This document shows positions 10,726 to 22,334 of a stretch of DNA of 58,662 bases, in pieces. This DNA comes from an uncultured Eubacteriales bacterium (lineage in GTDB: Bacteria; Bacillota; Clostridia; Christensenellales; Aristaeellaceae). Every line of letters begins with the position of its first letter. Within the stretch, counting starts at the first letter, position 1. The stretch is taken from NCBI GenBank assembly GCA_902761755.1, contig CACWLP010000014.1:1-58662 (forward strand), in the 5' to 3' direction. A model generated the notes under the pieces. The model was not told the DNA's origin. It saw only the letters and a list, made by a program, of their open reading frames with translations, and searched no databases. Position numbers and translations under genes: made by a program.

Positions 10726-10908
10726 GTGCCGGAAGACAGGTGCCTGATCTGCGGGGAGAAGTACCCCGCGGGGCTGCATATCCTGGGCTGTCTGATCTGC
10801 TTTCCCTGTGAAAAGCGATTGATGCGCCTGGCGGCGCCGCCGGAAAAGAGGCGGCGGCTGTGCCGGCTGTACCCGCCCGCGGCCTTGCGCGGCGGGGGGC
10901 AGGTGTGA
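10726..10908 (+). CDS. csfB: Gin/CsfB-like anti-sigma-G factor (zinc-binding)
   Basis: 60 residues from a GTG start preceded by GGGGGGAGG. The core CLICGEKYPAGLHILGCLICFPCEKRL matches the Gin family layout: two C-x2-C pairs binding one zinc, a G-[IL]-x-[IL] segment between them and a basic C-terminal tail. In Bacillus subtilis CsfB/Gin binds and inhibits sigma-G (and late sigma-E), keeping compartment-specific sporulation transcription in order. Synteny supports the call: in B. subtilis csfB lies a few genes upstream of tmk, and here the next gene ends in a thymidylate kinase. A GCATA at 10672-10676, 15 bases before a GG..A...T sequence, weakly resembles a sigma-F/G promoter. No sigG is in the window. 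Confidence 0.78.
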   Translation: MPEDRCLICGEKYPAGLHILGCLICFPCEKRLMRLAAPPEKRRRLCRLYPPAALRGGGQV

Positions 10909-10914
10909 TACAAT
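10885..10914 (+). promoter_or_regulatory. Candidate promoter of the HAD-tmk/mnmA operon
   Basis: TTGCGC (10885-10890), 18-base spacer, TACAAT (10909-10914) with an extended TGA upstream of the -10. It overlaps the end of csfB, so the following genes can be expressed in growing cells independently of csfB. Confidence 0.5.
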
Positions 10915-10948
10915 AACATCCGACCGAATGATGGAAGGATGTTTTTTT

Positions 10949-13296
<2,348 letters not shown>

Positions 13297-13312
13297 ATGG
13301 AGGATAAGGACG

Positions 13313-13951
13313 ATGAAGGACCGGTTCAAGGACGTGTATTTCATCAGCGGGTCGTCCTACGGCGGGAAATCCACCATGGTGAAACTGTTGGCCGAGAAGC
13401 ACGGCGGCATTTGCTGCGGGGAAAACTATCAGGACGAGGCGCTGCCGGAACTGGACAAAAACGAGTTTCCGTGCCTTACCTACACCCGGGACCTGAAGGA
13501 TTGGCATGAATTTGTCCGCCGCACCCCGGAAGAGTACGTCCGGTGGCTGAACGGCGCGAAAAAGGAATGCGAGATCGTGGAGCTTCGCATCCTGCCGAAG
13601 CTGATCGGGCAGGGCAAAAAGATTTTTGTGGACACCAATATCAGCCTGGAAACCCTGCGGGAAATCGCCCCCGAAGGCCACGTGCTCATCATGCTGGCGG
13701 ACCCGGCCATATCCATCAGCCGCTTTTTTGACCGTCCGGACCCGGAAAAGCAGTTCATTTACAGCCTGCTTCTGGAGGAACCGGACCCGCAGAAGGCGCT
13801 GGATAATTACCGGGAAATGCTGACGAGGATCAACAGCCAGGAGGTTTACGACGAATTCCTGCATTCCGGCTTCCCGGTGATCCTGCGGGACGAAAGCAGG
13901 ACTCCGGAGGAGACCATGCACCTGGCGGAAAAGATTTTCGGGCTGGCCTGA
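13313..13951 (+). CDS. P-loop kinase-like protein of unknown substrate
   Basis: 212 residues. A Walker A motif (SGSSYGGKST) is at ~10-19, followed by a nucleoside/nucleotide-kinase-like alternation of strands and helices. A strand with an acidic end (FVDTNIS) could be a Walker B equivalent, and an arginine-rich region follows (SRFFDRPDPEKQ). The substrate cannot be told from sequence. The start follows AGGATAAGG and is 16 bases after mnmA, so it belongs to the same operon, which ends at the terminator at 13963. Similar small P-loop proteins are often annotated as AAA or shikimate-kinase-like. Confidence 0.65.
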   Translation: MKDRFKDVYFISGSSYGGKSTMVKLLAEKHGGICCGENYQDEALPELDKNEFPCLTYTRDLKDWHEFVRRTPEEYVRWLNGAKKECEIVELRILPKLIGQGKKIFVDTNISLETLREIAPEGHVLIMLADPAISISRFFDRPDPEKQFIYSLLLEEPDPQKALDNYREMLTRINSQEVYDEFLHSGFPVILRDESRTPEETMHLAEKIFGLA

Positions 13952-13962
13952 CACAAAAACAC

Positions 13963-14001
13963 ACCCGCCGGGAAGCGATGCTGCAGCCCGGCGGGTTTTT
14001 G
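13963..14001. terminator. Hairpin terminator between convergent genes
   Basis: ACCCGCCGGG (13963-13972) pairs with CCCGGCGGGT (13987-13996), followed by TTTTT on the plus strand; it ends the tmk-mnmA operon. Confidence 0.8.
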
Positions 14002-14019
14002 ATTGGTTGTAATTTTTGC

Positions 14020-15237
14020 TTATTTCAGGAACGCCGTCATCATGTAGCCCACTTTGCTGCCGTAGCGCACCTGGGTCCATTCGTCGCCGGGGGTGAGCAC
14101 GGTGACGGTGGCGCCGTGGGGCACCTGCACGCTGACGTTGCCGCTGACCTTCCGGGGGGCGGTGCGCAGGTTCACGTAACTGCCGTTGTTCTTCACCGTT
14201 TTGGTGGGGGAGGCGGATATGCCGCTGAGCTTTAAGTATTTGGTCATAAAGTACCCCACGTTGCCGGTGGCGCTGCCGTACACCTTGGTCCAGGTTTCGC
14301 CCGGGGCGATGACCTCGAACCGGGTGCCGTTCTTATACTGGGCGATCACCTTGGCGGTGGTGGAGGGCTGGGCGCGCAGATTCAGGAACTGGGTGGCGCG
14401 GGGGTTGTTCACCGTGGCGGTGCCGCGGGTCTGGGGCCGGGGATTGGGGGAAACGCCCCCGCCGGACACGGAAATGAAGGTGGAATCCATATAGCCCACG
14501 GTGCCCTGCACCTGCACGGTCCAGAAAGCGCCGGAAGCGCTGAGCACCGTCAGCGGCGTGCCGGAGGGATACTGGCCGATGATGGTGGAGCCGGCATAGG
14601 AGGGCAGGGAGCGCAGGTTTACCTTTTTGCCGTTGGCGGCGTAGACGTAGCCCGTCTGCCCGGAGGGGGGCACGGCGCCGCCGCCGCCCGGGTTCCCGCC
14701 GTTCACGGTGACGTATTCATGCCGGAAATAGCCGATGTTCCCGTTGATCTGCACCTGATACCAGCCGTCGGAGGTGGCGGCCAGCAATGTGAACACCGCG
14801 CCGTTGTAATAGATGCCCAGGACCGGGGCGGACATGCTGGGGGACTGGCGCAGGTTCACATACGAGGAAGGATTGGGGTTGCTGACCACGCCGGTGCCGC
14901 TGGCGGGCATTGTGGACGCCGCGGGCGTGGAGGGCGAAGGAGAGGAAGTCAGCGTCAGGTAGTTTTTGCTCATGTATCCGTTCATGGATAAGCTGGGCAC
15001 ATAGACCTGATACCAGTTCCCGTATTCGCTCAGCACACCCACGACGGTGCCCTGGGGCACGTTGCCGATGACGGCGTATTCCGTGCCGGGGCCGGAGCGG
15101 ACGTTCAGATCCAGCGTGCCGGTGACCGTGGCGTAGGTGTACACCCCGGGCACCTCCGCCCGGGCGGGCGCCGCGGCGAGGATCAGGCACAGCGCGCACA
15201 GCAGCGCGGGAAGCGTTCTTGCAAATCTGCTTTTCAT
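14020..15237 (-). CDS. Secreted protein with five bacterial SH3 (SH3b) domains
   Basis: 405 residues. Signal peptide (ALLCALCLILAAAPARA), then five SH3b repeats at about 38-97, 122-180, 198-258, 283-340 and 348-405, each with the LNVRSGPGT/VNLRxxPS signature, a GxxxxVL strand, a W[YT]xV strand and a closing GY[MF] motif. Linkers are rich in S, P, G and N. No hydrolase domain is attached. SH3b domains bind peptidoglycan cross-bridges or other envelope ligands; the likely role is wall binding or scaffolding. GGAGG site before the ATG. It is last in a run of minus-strand genes from 20663 and is separated from hemW by 70 bases. Confidence 0.85.
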   Translation of the reverse strand: MKSRFARTLPALLCALCLILAAAPARAEVPGVYTYATVTGTLDLNVRSGPGTEYAVIGNVPQGTVVGVLSEYGNWYQVYVPSLSMNGYMSKNYLTLTSSPSPSTPAASTMPASGTGVVSNPNPSSYVNLRQSPSMSAPVLGIYYNGAVFTLLAATSDGWYQVQINGNIGYFRHEYVTVNGGNPGGGGAVPPSGQTGYVYAANGKKVNLRSLPSYAGSTIIGQYPSGTPLTVLSASGAFWTVQVQGTVGYMDSTFISVSGGGVSPNPRPQTRGTATVNNPRATQFLNLRAQPSTTAKVIAQYKNGTRFEVIAPGETWTKVYGSATGNVGYFMTKYLKLSGISASPTKTVKNNGSYVNLRTAPRKVSGNVSVQVPHGATVTVLTPGDEWTQVRYGSKVGYMMTAFLK

Positions 15238-15307
15238 GGCGGTTTCCTCCCAAAGGATTTGCTTTCATCCATAGAACGATGGGAAGCGCGGTTTTCTTCC
15301 AGGGATT

Positions 15308-16420
15308 TTACAGGAATTCCAGCAGCACCCGGTTCTGCAGGTCCATGCCCCGGCGGGTAAGGCGCAGGACGCCGTTTTCATACGTCAGCAGGCCGTCCCG
15401 GATGGGCGCGTCCATTTTGCTTCCGAAGGCAGCGCGCAGCGTCATGCCGTGCATGCGGACGAAATCCTCCTCCCGCAGCCCTTCGGTCATGCGCAGCCCC
15501 AGCATCACGCTTTCAAACCGCGCCTCCTCCGGGGAAACGGTTTCTTCCTCCGCGGGCGCGCCCGCCAGATAGCCGGACAGGGACGGCGCGTTCCGGTACC
15601 GGATATTCCCCATGAACCCGCAGGCGGCGCAGCCCAGCCCCAGGTATTCCCGCCGCTTCCAGCAGTCCGTATTGTGGCGGCAGGTGTAGCCCGGGCGGGC
15701 GAAATTGCTGATCTCGTACTGCTCGAAGCCGTTTTCCGCAAGGATGGAGCGGCAGGCTTCGTACATGTCCCTCTCCTCCCCGTCGGCGGGCAGCGTCCAT
15801 TCCCCCGCCCGCACCCGGGCGTGCAGGGGCGTGCCCTCCTCCACGATCAGCCCGTAGCAGGACAGATGGGTGGGCTGAAGCGCCAGGGCGGCGTCCAGGC
15901 TCTCCCGGACGTCCGAAACCGTCTGGGTGGGCAAGCCCAGCATCAGATCCAGGTTCAGGTTTTCAAAGCCCGCCGCCCGGGCCAGGCGGACGCTCTGCTC
16001 CACCTGCTCCCAGGTGTGGATGCGGCCCAGCAGTCTGAGCAGCCTTTCCTGCCGCGCCTGGGCGCCCAGGGACAGCCGGTTCACCCCGTGGGCGCGCAGC
16101 ACAGCCAAAAATGCCTCTGTCACCGTGCCGGGGTTGCATTCGCAGCTCCATTCCGCATCCGGGAGGAAACAAAAACGCCGCTTCGCCGCGTCCAGCAAGC
16201 GGTCCATCAGCTCCGGGGGCAGAAGCGACGGCGTGCCCCCGCCGATATAGGCCGTGGCGATCCGGATTTCCGGCGCGGCGCGGCGGCCCATTTCCGCGAT
16301 CAGGGCGTCCGCATAGGCGGGCATGGCGTCCTCCATGCCGGGGTAAGAAACGAAATCGCAGTACGCGCACTTGCGCGCGCAGAAGGGGATATGAAAATAT
16401 AAGCCGACGTCCCGCGTCAT
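15308..16420 (-). CDS. hemW: Radical SAM protein HemW (heme chaperone / CPO-like)
   Basis: 370 residues. The radical-SAM cluster motif is seen as C14-x3-C18-x2-C21 (FHIPFCARKCAYCDF), followed by YIGGGTPS and the E-C-N-P-G-T motif of the HemN/HemW group. The C-terminal HemW domain (EYLGLGCAACGF, GLRMTEGL) is present. HemW lacks the extra conserved cysteine of true coproporphyrinogen III dehydrogenase and is a heme-binding chaperone by family knowledge. Its ATG overlaps the stop of the upstream DUF5711 gene by four bases (ATGA), showing coupling. In many Firmicutes hemW lies next to lepA; here it does not. Confidence 0.88.
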   Translation of the reverse strand: MTRDVGLYFHIPFCARKCAYCDFVSYPGMEDAMPAYADALIAEMGRRAAPEIRIATAYIGGGTPSLLPPELMDRLLDAAKRRFCFLPDAEWSCECNPGTVTEAFLAVLRAHGVNRLSLGAQARQERLLRLLGRIHTWEQVEQSVRLARAAGFENLNLDLMLGLPTQTVSDVRESLDAALALQPTHLSCYGLIVEEGTPLHARVRAGEWTLPADGEERDMYEACRSILAENGFEQYEISNFARPGYTCRHNTDCWKRREYLGLGCAACGFMGNIRYRNAPSLSGYLAGAPAEEETVSPEEARFESVMLGLRMTEGLREEDFVRMHGMTLRAAFGSKMDAPIRDGLLTYENGVLRLTRRGMDLQNRVLLEFL

Positions 16421-17532
16421 GGCAGGGCGACGGCGTACACGTCGTTTTCGCAGGCCAGCAGGGCGGTGCCGTTGCTGAGCATGCCCAGATAGCCCGTCAC
16501 CGGGGAGCTGTTCAGTTCTCCGGGCAGGCTGATGGGGGTGAAGCGCCGGTCGGATATGTTCGCCCGGTAGATCATGTCCTGGGAGAAGGCGTATATGCGG
16601 TTCCCGTACAGCGCCGCGCCCACGCAGGGGGAGGGCAGGGAATACCGCTTGTCCGTTTTCCCGTACAGCAGCCGCAGCTGGCTGATGCGGCCGTATTCGT
16701 CGGCCTGCCGGGAGGGCGTGAAGAGCAGCATGGCGTCGTTTCCCGCCACCCGGCTGTCGATCAGCTGCCAGCCGTACACCAGCACCGGCTCGGTGGATTC
16801 CAGTTTGCCCTGGTTGTTGTACTGCCGCAGCTGCCGGGTGCTGATGATATTCAGCTTCTGCCCGGCGTACACCACGGCGTACACCAGGTTCTGCCCCAGG
16901 GAGATGCCGTAGGAGCCGCTCAGGTTCACCCGGAAGGTGTTGAGGCTGGTATCCGGCACGCTGCCGTACACGTCCATGGCGGTGGTCCACAGGTAATCGC
17001 CGTCGCTGAAAAAGCCCAGGTCCAGGAGGATCATATCCCGGTAGGCGTTGGTTTCATTGTCCACGCTGGTGCCCTGCATGTCCTTGATCACCAGGGACGG
17101 GCTGATGTCGCCCCCCAGCACCACCGCCACGTATTTGCTGCCCACCCGGGCGAACTGGATCACGTCGGAGAGGTTTTCGTTGTAGGTGGAGTGGCCGTTG
17201 CGGTCGATCAGATGCAGCTGCGTTCCCGTCCAGGCGGCGATCATGCTGTCCGAGCAGGAAAAGCTGGCGTTGTTGCCCAGGGTGTAGCTCCACCTTTCGC
17301 CCCCGTTTGCGGACAGGCAGTACAGCGTCATGTCGTCGTAGTACAGCACGTTGCTGCCGAAGGGCGTCACGCTCTGGGAGGCCATGCAGCGCAAATGGGC
17401 GGCGGAAAGGGGCTTGCTGCCGCCGCCGAACACGCCCAGCCGGGCCAGCACCAGCAGCAGCAGAATCACCGCCGCCGCGATCAGGATCAGGCGGCGACGG
17501 CTGCCGGGCTGGGGAGCGGAAGCACGCTGCAT
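16417..17532 (-). CDS. DUF5711-family membrane-anchored beta-propeller-like protein
   Basis: 371 residues. Basic N-terminus, one membrane helix (~14-33), then an extracytoplasmic domain of repeated short strands with G-x-x-[VIL]-Y and aromatic residues (YYDDMTLYCLSANGGERW; LHLIDRNG; IYAFSQDMIYRANI) resembling a PQQ-like beta-propeller, as in DUF5711. Family function is unknown. It lies 50 bases after the SNF2 helicase gene and is translationally coupled to hemW, so the three are likely one transcription unit. Confidence 0.7.
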   Translation of the reverse strand: MQRASAPQPGSRRRLILIAAAVILLLLVLARLGVFGGGSKPLSAAHLRCMASQSVTPFGSNVLYYDDMTLYCLSANGGERWSYTLGNNASFSCSDSMIAAWTGTQLHLIDRNGHSTYNENLSDVIQFARVGSKYVAVVLGGDISPSLVIKDMQGTSVDNETNAYRDMILLDLGFFSDGDYLWTTAMDVYGSVPDTSLNTFRVNLSGSYGISLGQNLVYAVVYAGQKLNIISTRQLRQYNNQGKLESTEPVLVYGWQLIDSRVAGNDAMLLFTPSRQADEYGRISQLRLLYGKTDKRYSLPSPCVGAALYGNRIYAFSQDMIYRANISDRRFTPISLPGELNSSPVTGYLGMLSNGTALLACENDVYAVALP

Positions 17533-17582
17533 ACAAAACCTCCGGGAATTACGAAAATCAGGATCAACAATTTATTATACAC

Positions 17583-20500
17583 TCATTTCCCATTTCCGTC
17601 AAACAGGGAAAGGATATCCTTTTCGGACAGGCGGGTGGGCATTTCCTCGCCGGGGGTGATGAGCCGGTCGAACAATCGGCGCTTGCGCTGGCTCATTTGC
17701 AGCACCTGCTCCTCAATGGATCTGTGCACCGCCAGGCGCAGCACCTCCACCTTCTTTTTCTGCCCGATGCGGTGGGCGCGCCCGGTGGCCTGCTCCTCGG
17801 CGGTGGGGTTCCACCAGGGATCGTAATGGATCACCAGATCGGCCCCCGTCAGATTCAGCCCGGTGCCGCCGGCCTTCAGGGACACCAGGAACACGCTGCC
17901 CTCCCCGGCGTTGAAGCGCCGGCACAAAAGCAGCCTTTCCTCCGCGGGGGTCTCGCCGTCCAGGTACAGGCTGGAAACGCCTTCTTTGGCAAGGCGCTTT
18001 TCGATCAGGCGCAGCATGGAGGTGAACTGGGAAAAGATCAGCGCCCGCCTGCCGGCGGCCAGGGCCCCGGGCAGGATATCCATCAGCATTTCCATCTTGC
18101 CCGACTGCCCGTCGTAATCCGGCAGGCACAGGGCGGGATGGCAGCAGATCTGCCGCAGCTCCGTGATGGCGGAAAGCACCTCCGCCCGGCCCCGGGAAAG
18201 CCCCCGGTCCCGGAGGATCTGGTGCACCCGTTCGCGCTTCTGCAAAAGGGCCGCGTCGTAAATGCGCCGCTGCTCCGGCAGCATATCGGCCATGAGCACG
18301 GATTCCATTTTTTCCGGCAGCTCCGACAGCACGTCGCTTTTCAGCCTGCGCATCAGGAAGGGCCGGATGCGCCTGCGCAGGCCCTCGGCGTTCTGGCCGT
18401 CGCCCCAGCGACGGAGGAAATCCGGGTATTTGGGCAGGTAGCCGGGCAGCACGAAATCAAACAGACTCCACAGTTCGCCCGCGTGGTTTTCCATGGGCGT
18501 GCCGGTGAGGGCGATGCGGCATTCGGCGTTGAGCTGCTTCACCGCGTGGGCTCCCACGCTCTGCACGTTTTTGATCTGCTGGGCTTCGTCCAGCACGGCG
18601 AAGCGGAAGGCCACGTCCCGGAGCAGCGCCGCGTCCCGGCGGATCAGGGGATAGCTGGTGATCACCAGGTCCGGCGCGTCGGGGGACAGGAGGGTGCGGA
18701 TCTGCTCCGCCCGGGCCGCCTGGCCGCCGGAGAGCAGCAGCACCCGCATCTGGGGGGTGAAGTGGGCGCATTCGCTGAGCCAGTTGTAGGTAAGCGACGT
18801 GGGCGCCACGATGACGGAGGGCTTTTTTTCCTTCTCCGTCTGCATGCAGGCCAGCAGAGCGGCCAGGGTCTGCACGGTTTTGCCCAGGCCCATGTCGTCC
18901 GCCAGGATGCCGCCCATGCCCAGGGCGCGCAGGGCCATGAGCCAGCGGTAGCCCCGATCCTGATACGGCCGCAGGCAGGCTACGGGAGCGTCCGGGGCGG
19001 TATAGGCCATGTCCGCCGCCCGGGCGGCGGGGGCGTCCAGGGCCACGTCCAGGCCGTTTTCCCGGATCAGCGCGGCCAGGTAAGCCGCCCAGCAGGCGCC
19101 GATGGGGCCGCCGGTGTTTTCCCGGGCTTCGTGGACGGCTTCCGCCAGGGGCCGCCATGCCTCTTCGTCGCTCAGATCCAGGAACACGCCGTCCTTGAAC
19201 CGGAAATACCGCCTGCGGCAGCGCAGGGCCTCCAGGAGGGGTAGCAATTCTTCCACCGGGGTGCCCCCGTCGGTGAGCTCCAGGGCCAGCTGGCCGTTTT
19301 TCAGGCGCAGCGTGCCCGAAAAGAGGGGCTTCCGGGGGGTCAGGCGGCGGAAATCCTTGCTGAAGAACACCTCGGCGTGGGCGGCGAGGCGGGACGCGCC
19401 TTCGGTGACGAAAGCATAGATCTGATCGGGGGCGTGGAGGTATACCGTGCCCCGGCGCACGTGGAAGCCGGAAGCGGCCAGCTCGTCCAGCACCGCCTTT
19501 TCTCCTGCGGCGTCCCTCAGCAGCAGCGTATCCGGTGCGGCGGCCTCCGGGATGAAGGGATCAATGGAGATATCCCCGTAGCAGAAGGCCACCCGGGCGG
19601 TGACGTCGCCCCCCGCTTTGTCCAGGTACACCCGGGCCTTCAGGGGCAGCCGCACGAAATGGCTTTCCAGGCCCGGATCAATGGCCGCCCGGGAAAAACG
19701 CAGCAGGAAGGGAAGCAGATCCCGGGCCACCCGGGGGCCGTCCTGGGGGCCGAATACGGCCCGGAATTCCCGCCCCGCGGCGTATCGGTGCAGCGCCCGG
19801 GCCAGCGGCCGCTGCTCCCGGGGCAGATCCAGGCATTCCCCGCCCAGCAGCACGAAGCGGCAATCCGCCGTCAGCGGCAGCAGGGGCGCGGGCAGATCCG
19901 CGGAAACCGTGACGCTCTGGGGCGTGCCGCTGATGCTGAAATCCACGTCCAGCCCCCGGGCTGCCACCCCGGGCAGGGCGTATACGGCGTTTTCGGCGTG
20001 CAGGGTAAAAGGCAGGTCTTCAAGCGCTTCCAGCACCCGCGCCGCAGCCCGGGGCGGCAGGCGCATCACCCGGGCGTCCATCCCCGTCAGGGCTTTTTCC
20101 GCGGGGTATTCGCAGCATTCGGCCAGAATGTCCAGGAGCCTGTCCTGCTTTTCGTCGAAGTGCATCCATTGGGGACGGTATTCAAAGCCCTTGCCGAAAG
20201 CCAGGCTTTCGCCCTTCTCCCGGCAGGAGAGAAAATGCGGGATGTGGCGCACCACGTACAGCCGGTCCTCCCCGATGCGCAGGCCGACGCGCATGCCCTC
20301 CCGGGTCAGGAACAGGGTGGGGGAAAGACGGATGCCGTCCGATTCGGGCAGCACGCCGCCCACCGCCTCCAGCAGCGCCGGGGCGGCCTGCTGGGCCAGG
20401 CGGCCTTCCATATCCCGCATGGCCCCGCTGTCCAGCGCCGCCAGCGCCGCGGCGACGCCGTGGGGGCAGGGAAAACGCCCGCAGTCGCACCGGACGCCCC

Positions 20501-20663
20501 GGGCGGTGACGGAGCAGAGATGCTTTTCCTCCCCGGAAACGAGATACACGGTCTCCTCCTTGCTCCGGCGGCTTTCCCGCACCGGCGCACGGTAAAACAG
20601 CGCCCGTCCCCGGGCGAAGATCTCCTCGCCCGCCATCTCCCGCAGCCGCTCTTCCGTCAGCAT
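17583..20663 (-). CDS. SNF2-family DNA helicase/translocase with N-terminal SWIM zinc finger
   Basis: 1026 residues. The SWIM finger (C59-x-C61-x4-C66-x-H68) is followed by a ~450-residue SNF2-associated region of unknown detail. The ATPase core starts near 570: motif I ILADDMGLGKTVQ (~583-595), motif Ia VIVAPTSLTYNW, motif II DEAQQIKN (~692), motif III ALTGTPMENH. The C-terminal RecA-like half has the FSQFTSML, YLDGETP, SLKAGGTGLNLTGAD and GRAHRIGQKKKV motifs. Bacterial SNF2 proteins of this RapA/HepA-like group translocate on double-stranded DNA and are thought to remodel protein-DNA complexes; a precise role is unknown. GAGGAGG precedes the start. It is divergent from spoIIGA. Confidence 0.92.
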   Translation of the reverse strand: MLTEERLREMAGEEIFARGRALFYRAPVRESRRSKEETVYLVSGEEKHLCSVTARGVRCDCGRFPCPHGVAAALAALDSGAMRDMEGRLAQQAAPALLEAVGGVLPESDGIRLSPTLFLTREGMRVGLRIGEDRLYVVRHIPHFLSCREKGESLAFGKGFEYRPQWMHFDEKQDRLLDILAECCEYPAEKALTGMDARVMRLPPRAAARVLEALEDLPFTLHAENAVYALPGVAARGLDVDFSISGTPQSVTVSADLPAPLLPLTADCRFVLLGGECLDLPREQRPLARALHRYAAGREFRAVFGPQDGPRVARDLLPFLLRFSRAAIDPGLESHFVRLPLKARVYLDKAGGDVTARVAFCYGDISIDPFIPEAAAPDTLLLRDAAGEKAVLDELAASGFHVRRGTVYLHAPDQIYAFVTEGASRLAAHAEVFFSKDFRRLTPRKPLFSGTLRLKNGQLALELTDGGTPVEELLPLLEALRCRRRYFRFKDGVFLDLSDEEAWRPLAEAVHEARENTGGPIGACWAAYLAALIRENGLDVALDAPAARAADMAYTAPDAPVACLRPYQDRGYRWLMALRALGMGGILADDMGLGKTVQTLAALLACMQTEKEKKPSVIVAPTSLTYNWLSECAHFTPQMRVLLLSGGQAARAEQIRTLLSPDAPDLVITSYPLIRRDAALLRDVAFRFAVLDEAQQIKNVQSVGAHAVKQLNAECRIALTGTPMENHAGELWSLFDFVLPGYLPKYPDFLRRWGDGQNAEGLRRRIRPFLMRRLKSDVLSELPEKMESVLMADMLPEQRRIYDAALLQKRERVHQILRDRGLSRGRAEVLSAITELRQICCHPALCLPDYDGQSGKMEMLMDILPGALAAGRRALIFSQFTSMLRLIEKRLAKEGVSSLYLDGETPAEERLLLCRRFNAGEGSVFLVSLKAGGTGLNLTGADLVIHYDPWWNPTAEEQATGRAHRIGQKKKVEVLRLAVHRSIEEQVLQMSQRKRRLFDRLITPGEEMPTRLSEKDILSLFDGNGK

Positions 20664-20851
20664 GCAAACTTCCTCCTCACAGCGCGGAAAAACACGCGCA
20701 TCTTTTTATCATTCGCCGCGGAGGGCCGGATTCCTGCCGCGTTTCTGGAAATTTCCGGAAGCGGAGCGGGTGTCCGTCCGCGGTTTTTCGCGCGGCATAT
20801 CGACGCGCGGCTGCAGGGCCGGGCGGTATGCTTTTCCCGGAGGACGGGCAG

Positions 20852-21643
20852 ATGCGGGTACGGGGGGAAGCGTTTCTTCTGATCAACGCCTGGATGGATT
20901 TCCTGGCGCTCTGGCTGGCCGCCTGCGTGGGAAGGCGGCATTTCCGCCCGCTGCGGGCGGCGGCGGCGTCCGTGCTGGGCGCGGGGTACGCCCTGGCCGC
21001 CTGGACCCTGGGCGGCGTCTGGCGGGGGCTTCCGGCCCTGGCCGCCGCGGGGCTGGGCATGGCGTGGATCGCCTTCGGCCGGGACGCGGGGGTCGCTTCG
21101 GTATTGACCTTCACCGGCGGGCTGATGCTCTCCGGCGCGGCGGCGTGGCTCACCGGGCAGGGAATGGGCACGGCGGGGGTGACGCTCCTGTGCGGCGCCG
21201 CTGCGGCGGCGGTATGCGCCCTGACCCGGCGGCGCGCCGTGCGGGGCCGGGGCCGGATCCAGCTGATTCTCACCGCGGGGGGCAAAACGGCGCGCATGCC
21301 CGTCCTCCGGGACAGCGGAAACCTGCTGCGCTTCGGCGGGGGCGGGCTGCCGGTGATCGCGGCGCCGGAAAAGCTGATCCGTCCGCTGCTGCCTCCGGGC
21401 ACCGACCTCAGGGATCTTGCCACCCTGCCCCGGGGGTGGCGGCTGATCCGGGTGCGGACGGCGGCGGGGGTAAAAACCGCCATGGCTTTCGTGCCGGATG
21501 CGGCGGCGCTGCGGCGCGGCGGAAAAACCTATCCGGTGCGCGCCGCGGCGGCGGTGATGGATATGCCCGGGAGATATGCCCTTGCACCGGACAGCCTGTT
21601 TCGCCCGGCGGAAGAGAAGGAGGGATCCCATGCAGGCCTGTAA
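20852..21643 (+). CDS. spoIIGA: Sporulation sigma-E processing aspartic protease SpoIIGA
   Basis: 263 residues. About five N-terminal membrane helices ([16 protein letters not shown] onward) end near residue 125; the C-terminal cytoplasmic domain holds the catalytic Asp154 in RDSGN, the retropepsin-like motif of SpoIIGA. The protein removes the pro-sequence of sigma-E in the mother cell after a signal (SpoIIR) from the forespore. It overlaps sigE by 14 bases, the conserved arrangement. The start at 20852 has GGAGG seven bases upstream; an earlier ATG at 20828 lacks one. The protein is shorter than the ~310 residues of B. subtilis. Confidence 0.88.
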   Translation: MRVRGEAFLLINAWMDFLALWLAACVGRRHFRPLRAAAASVLGAGYALAAWTLGGVWRGLPALAAAGLGMAWIAFGRDAGVASVLTFTGGLMLSGAAAWLTGQGMGTAGVTLLCGAAAAAVCALTRRRAVRGRGRIQLILTAGGKTARMPVLRDSGNLLRFGGGGLPVIAAPEKLIRPLLPPGTDLRDLATLPRGWRLIRVRTAAGVKTAMAFVPDAAALRRGGKTYPVRAAAAVMDMPGRYALAPDSLFRPAEEKEGSHAGL

Positions 21644-22334
21644 AGCGTGGATGCTCATGTTCCTGGCGAGAATCAGGACGGGAGAGCTGTATTACATCAA
21701 CGGGGCGGATCCCCTGCCCCAGCCGCTGACCTACGAAGAGGAAATGCGCCTGGTAAAGAAGCTGCCCCGGGACGACGGCACGGTGCGCTCCGTTCTCATC
21801 GAAAGGAACCTGAGGCTGGTGGCGTTCATTGCGCGGAAATTCGAGAATACCGGCGTAGGGCTGGAGGACCTGATCTCCATCGGCACCATCGGCCTCATCA
21901 AAGCGGTGAACACCTTTGATCCCGATAAAAAAATCAAGCTGGCAACCTATGCCAGCCGCTGTATCGAAAACGAAGTGCTGATGTACCTTAGGCACACCAG
22001 CCGGTTGAAATATGAAGTGTCCCTGGACGAGCCGCTGCGCACGGACTGGGACGGGAACGAGCTGCTGCTGTCCGACGTGCTGGGCACGGAAAGCGATCTG
22101 GTGTCCCGGGGCCTGGAGGAGGACACGGAAAGGCAGATGCTGGGCACGGCCCTTTCCCGTCTGGCGCCCCGGGAGCAGAAGATCATGCGGATGCGCTTCG
22201 GCCTGGGCGGGGGAAAGGAAATGACCCAGAAAGAGGTGGCGGACCGGCTGGGCATCAGCCAGTCCTATATTTCCCGGCTGGAAAAGCGCATCCTGTCCCG
22301 GCTGCAGACGGAAATGCTGCAATCGTCGTCCTGA
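21630..22334 (+). CDS. sigE: RNA polymerase sporulation sigma factor E (pro-sigma-E)
   Basis: 234 residues. A hydrophobic/basic pro-sequence precedes the E-L-Y-Y-I motif at 19-23, where SpoIIGA would cut. Region 2 ([18 protein letters not shown]...[40 protein letters not shown]) is almost identical to B. subtilis SigE, including the invariant [13 protein letters not shown]; region 4 carries the helix-turn-helix [21 protein letters not shown]. Sigma-E drives mother-cell transcription after asymmetric division. GAAGGAGGG precedes the ATG. sigG, which usually follows sigE in Bacillus and most clostridia, is absent; instead a convergent gene begins eight bases later. Confidence 0.95.
   Translation: MQACKAWMLMFLARIRTGELYYINGADPLPQPLTYEEEMRLVKKLPRDDGTVRSVLIERNLRLVAFIARKFENTGVGLEDLISIGTIGLIKAVNTFDPDKKIKLATYASRCIENEVLMYLRHTSRLKYEVSLDEPLRTDWDGNELLLSDVLGTESDLVSRGLEEDTERQMLGTALSRLAPREQKIMRMRFGLGGGKEMTQKEVADRLGISQSYISRLEKRILSRLQTEMLQSSS

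Noticed and set aside
10928-10948. Two upstream ATG starts for the HAD-Tmk gene
   Set aside because: They lie just 14-19 bases from the promoter -10 box and lack a spaced ribosome site; GTG at 10949 has one and sits at the normal distance from HAD motif I.
14020-15237. Repeats of SH3 domains as a possible DNA repeat array
   Set aside because: Repetition is at protein level only and explained by five SH3b domains; no CRISPR-like spacing.
17307-19244. Open frame of 645 codons on the plus strand over DUF5711 and SNF2 genes
   Set aside because: Crosses two real minus-strand genes and has no domain character.
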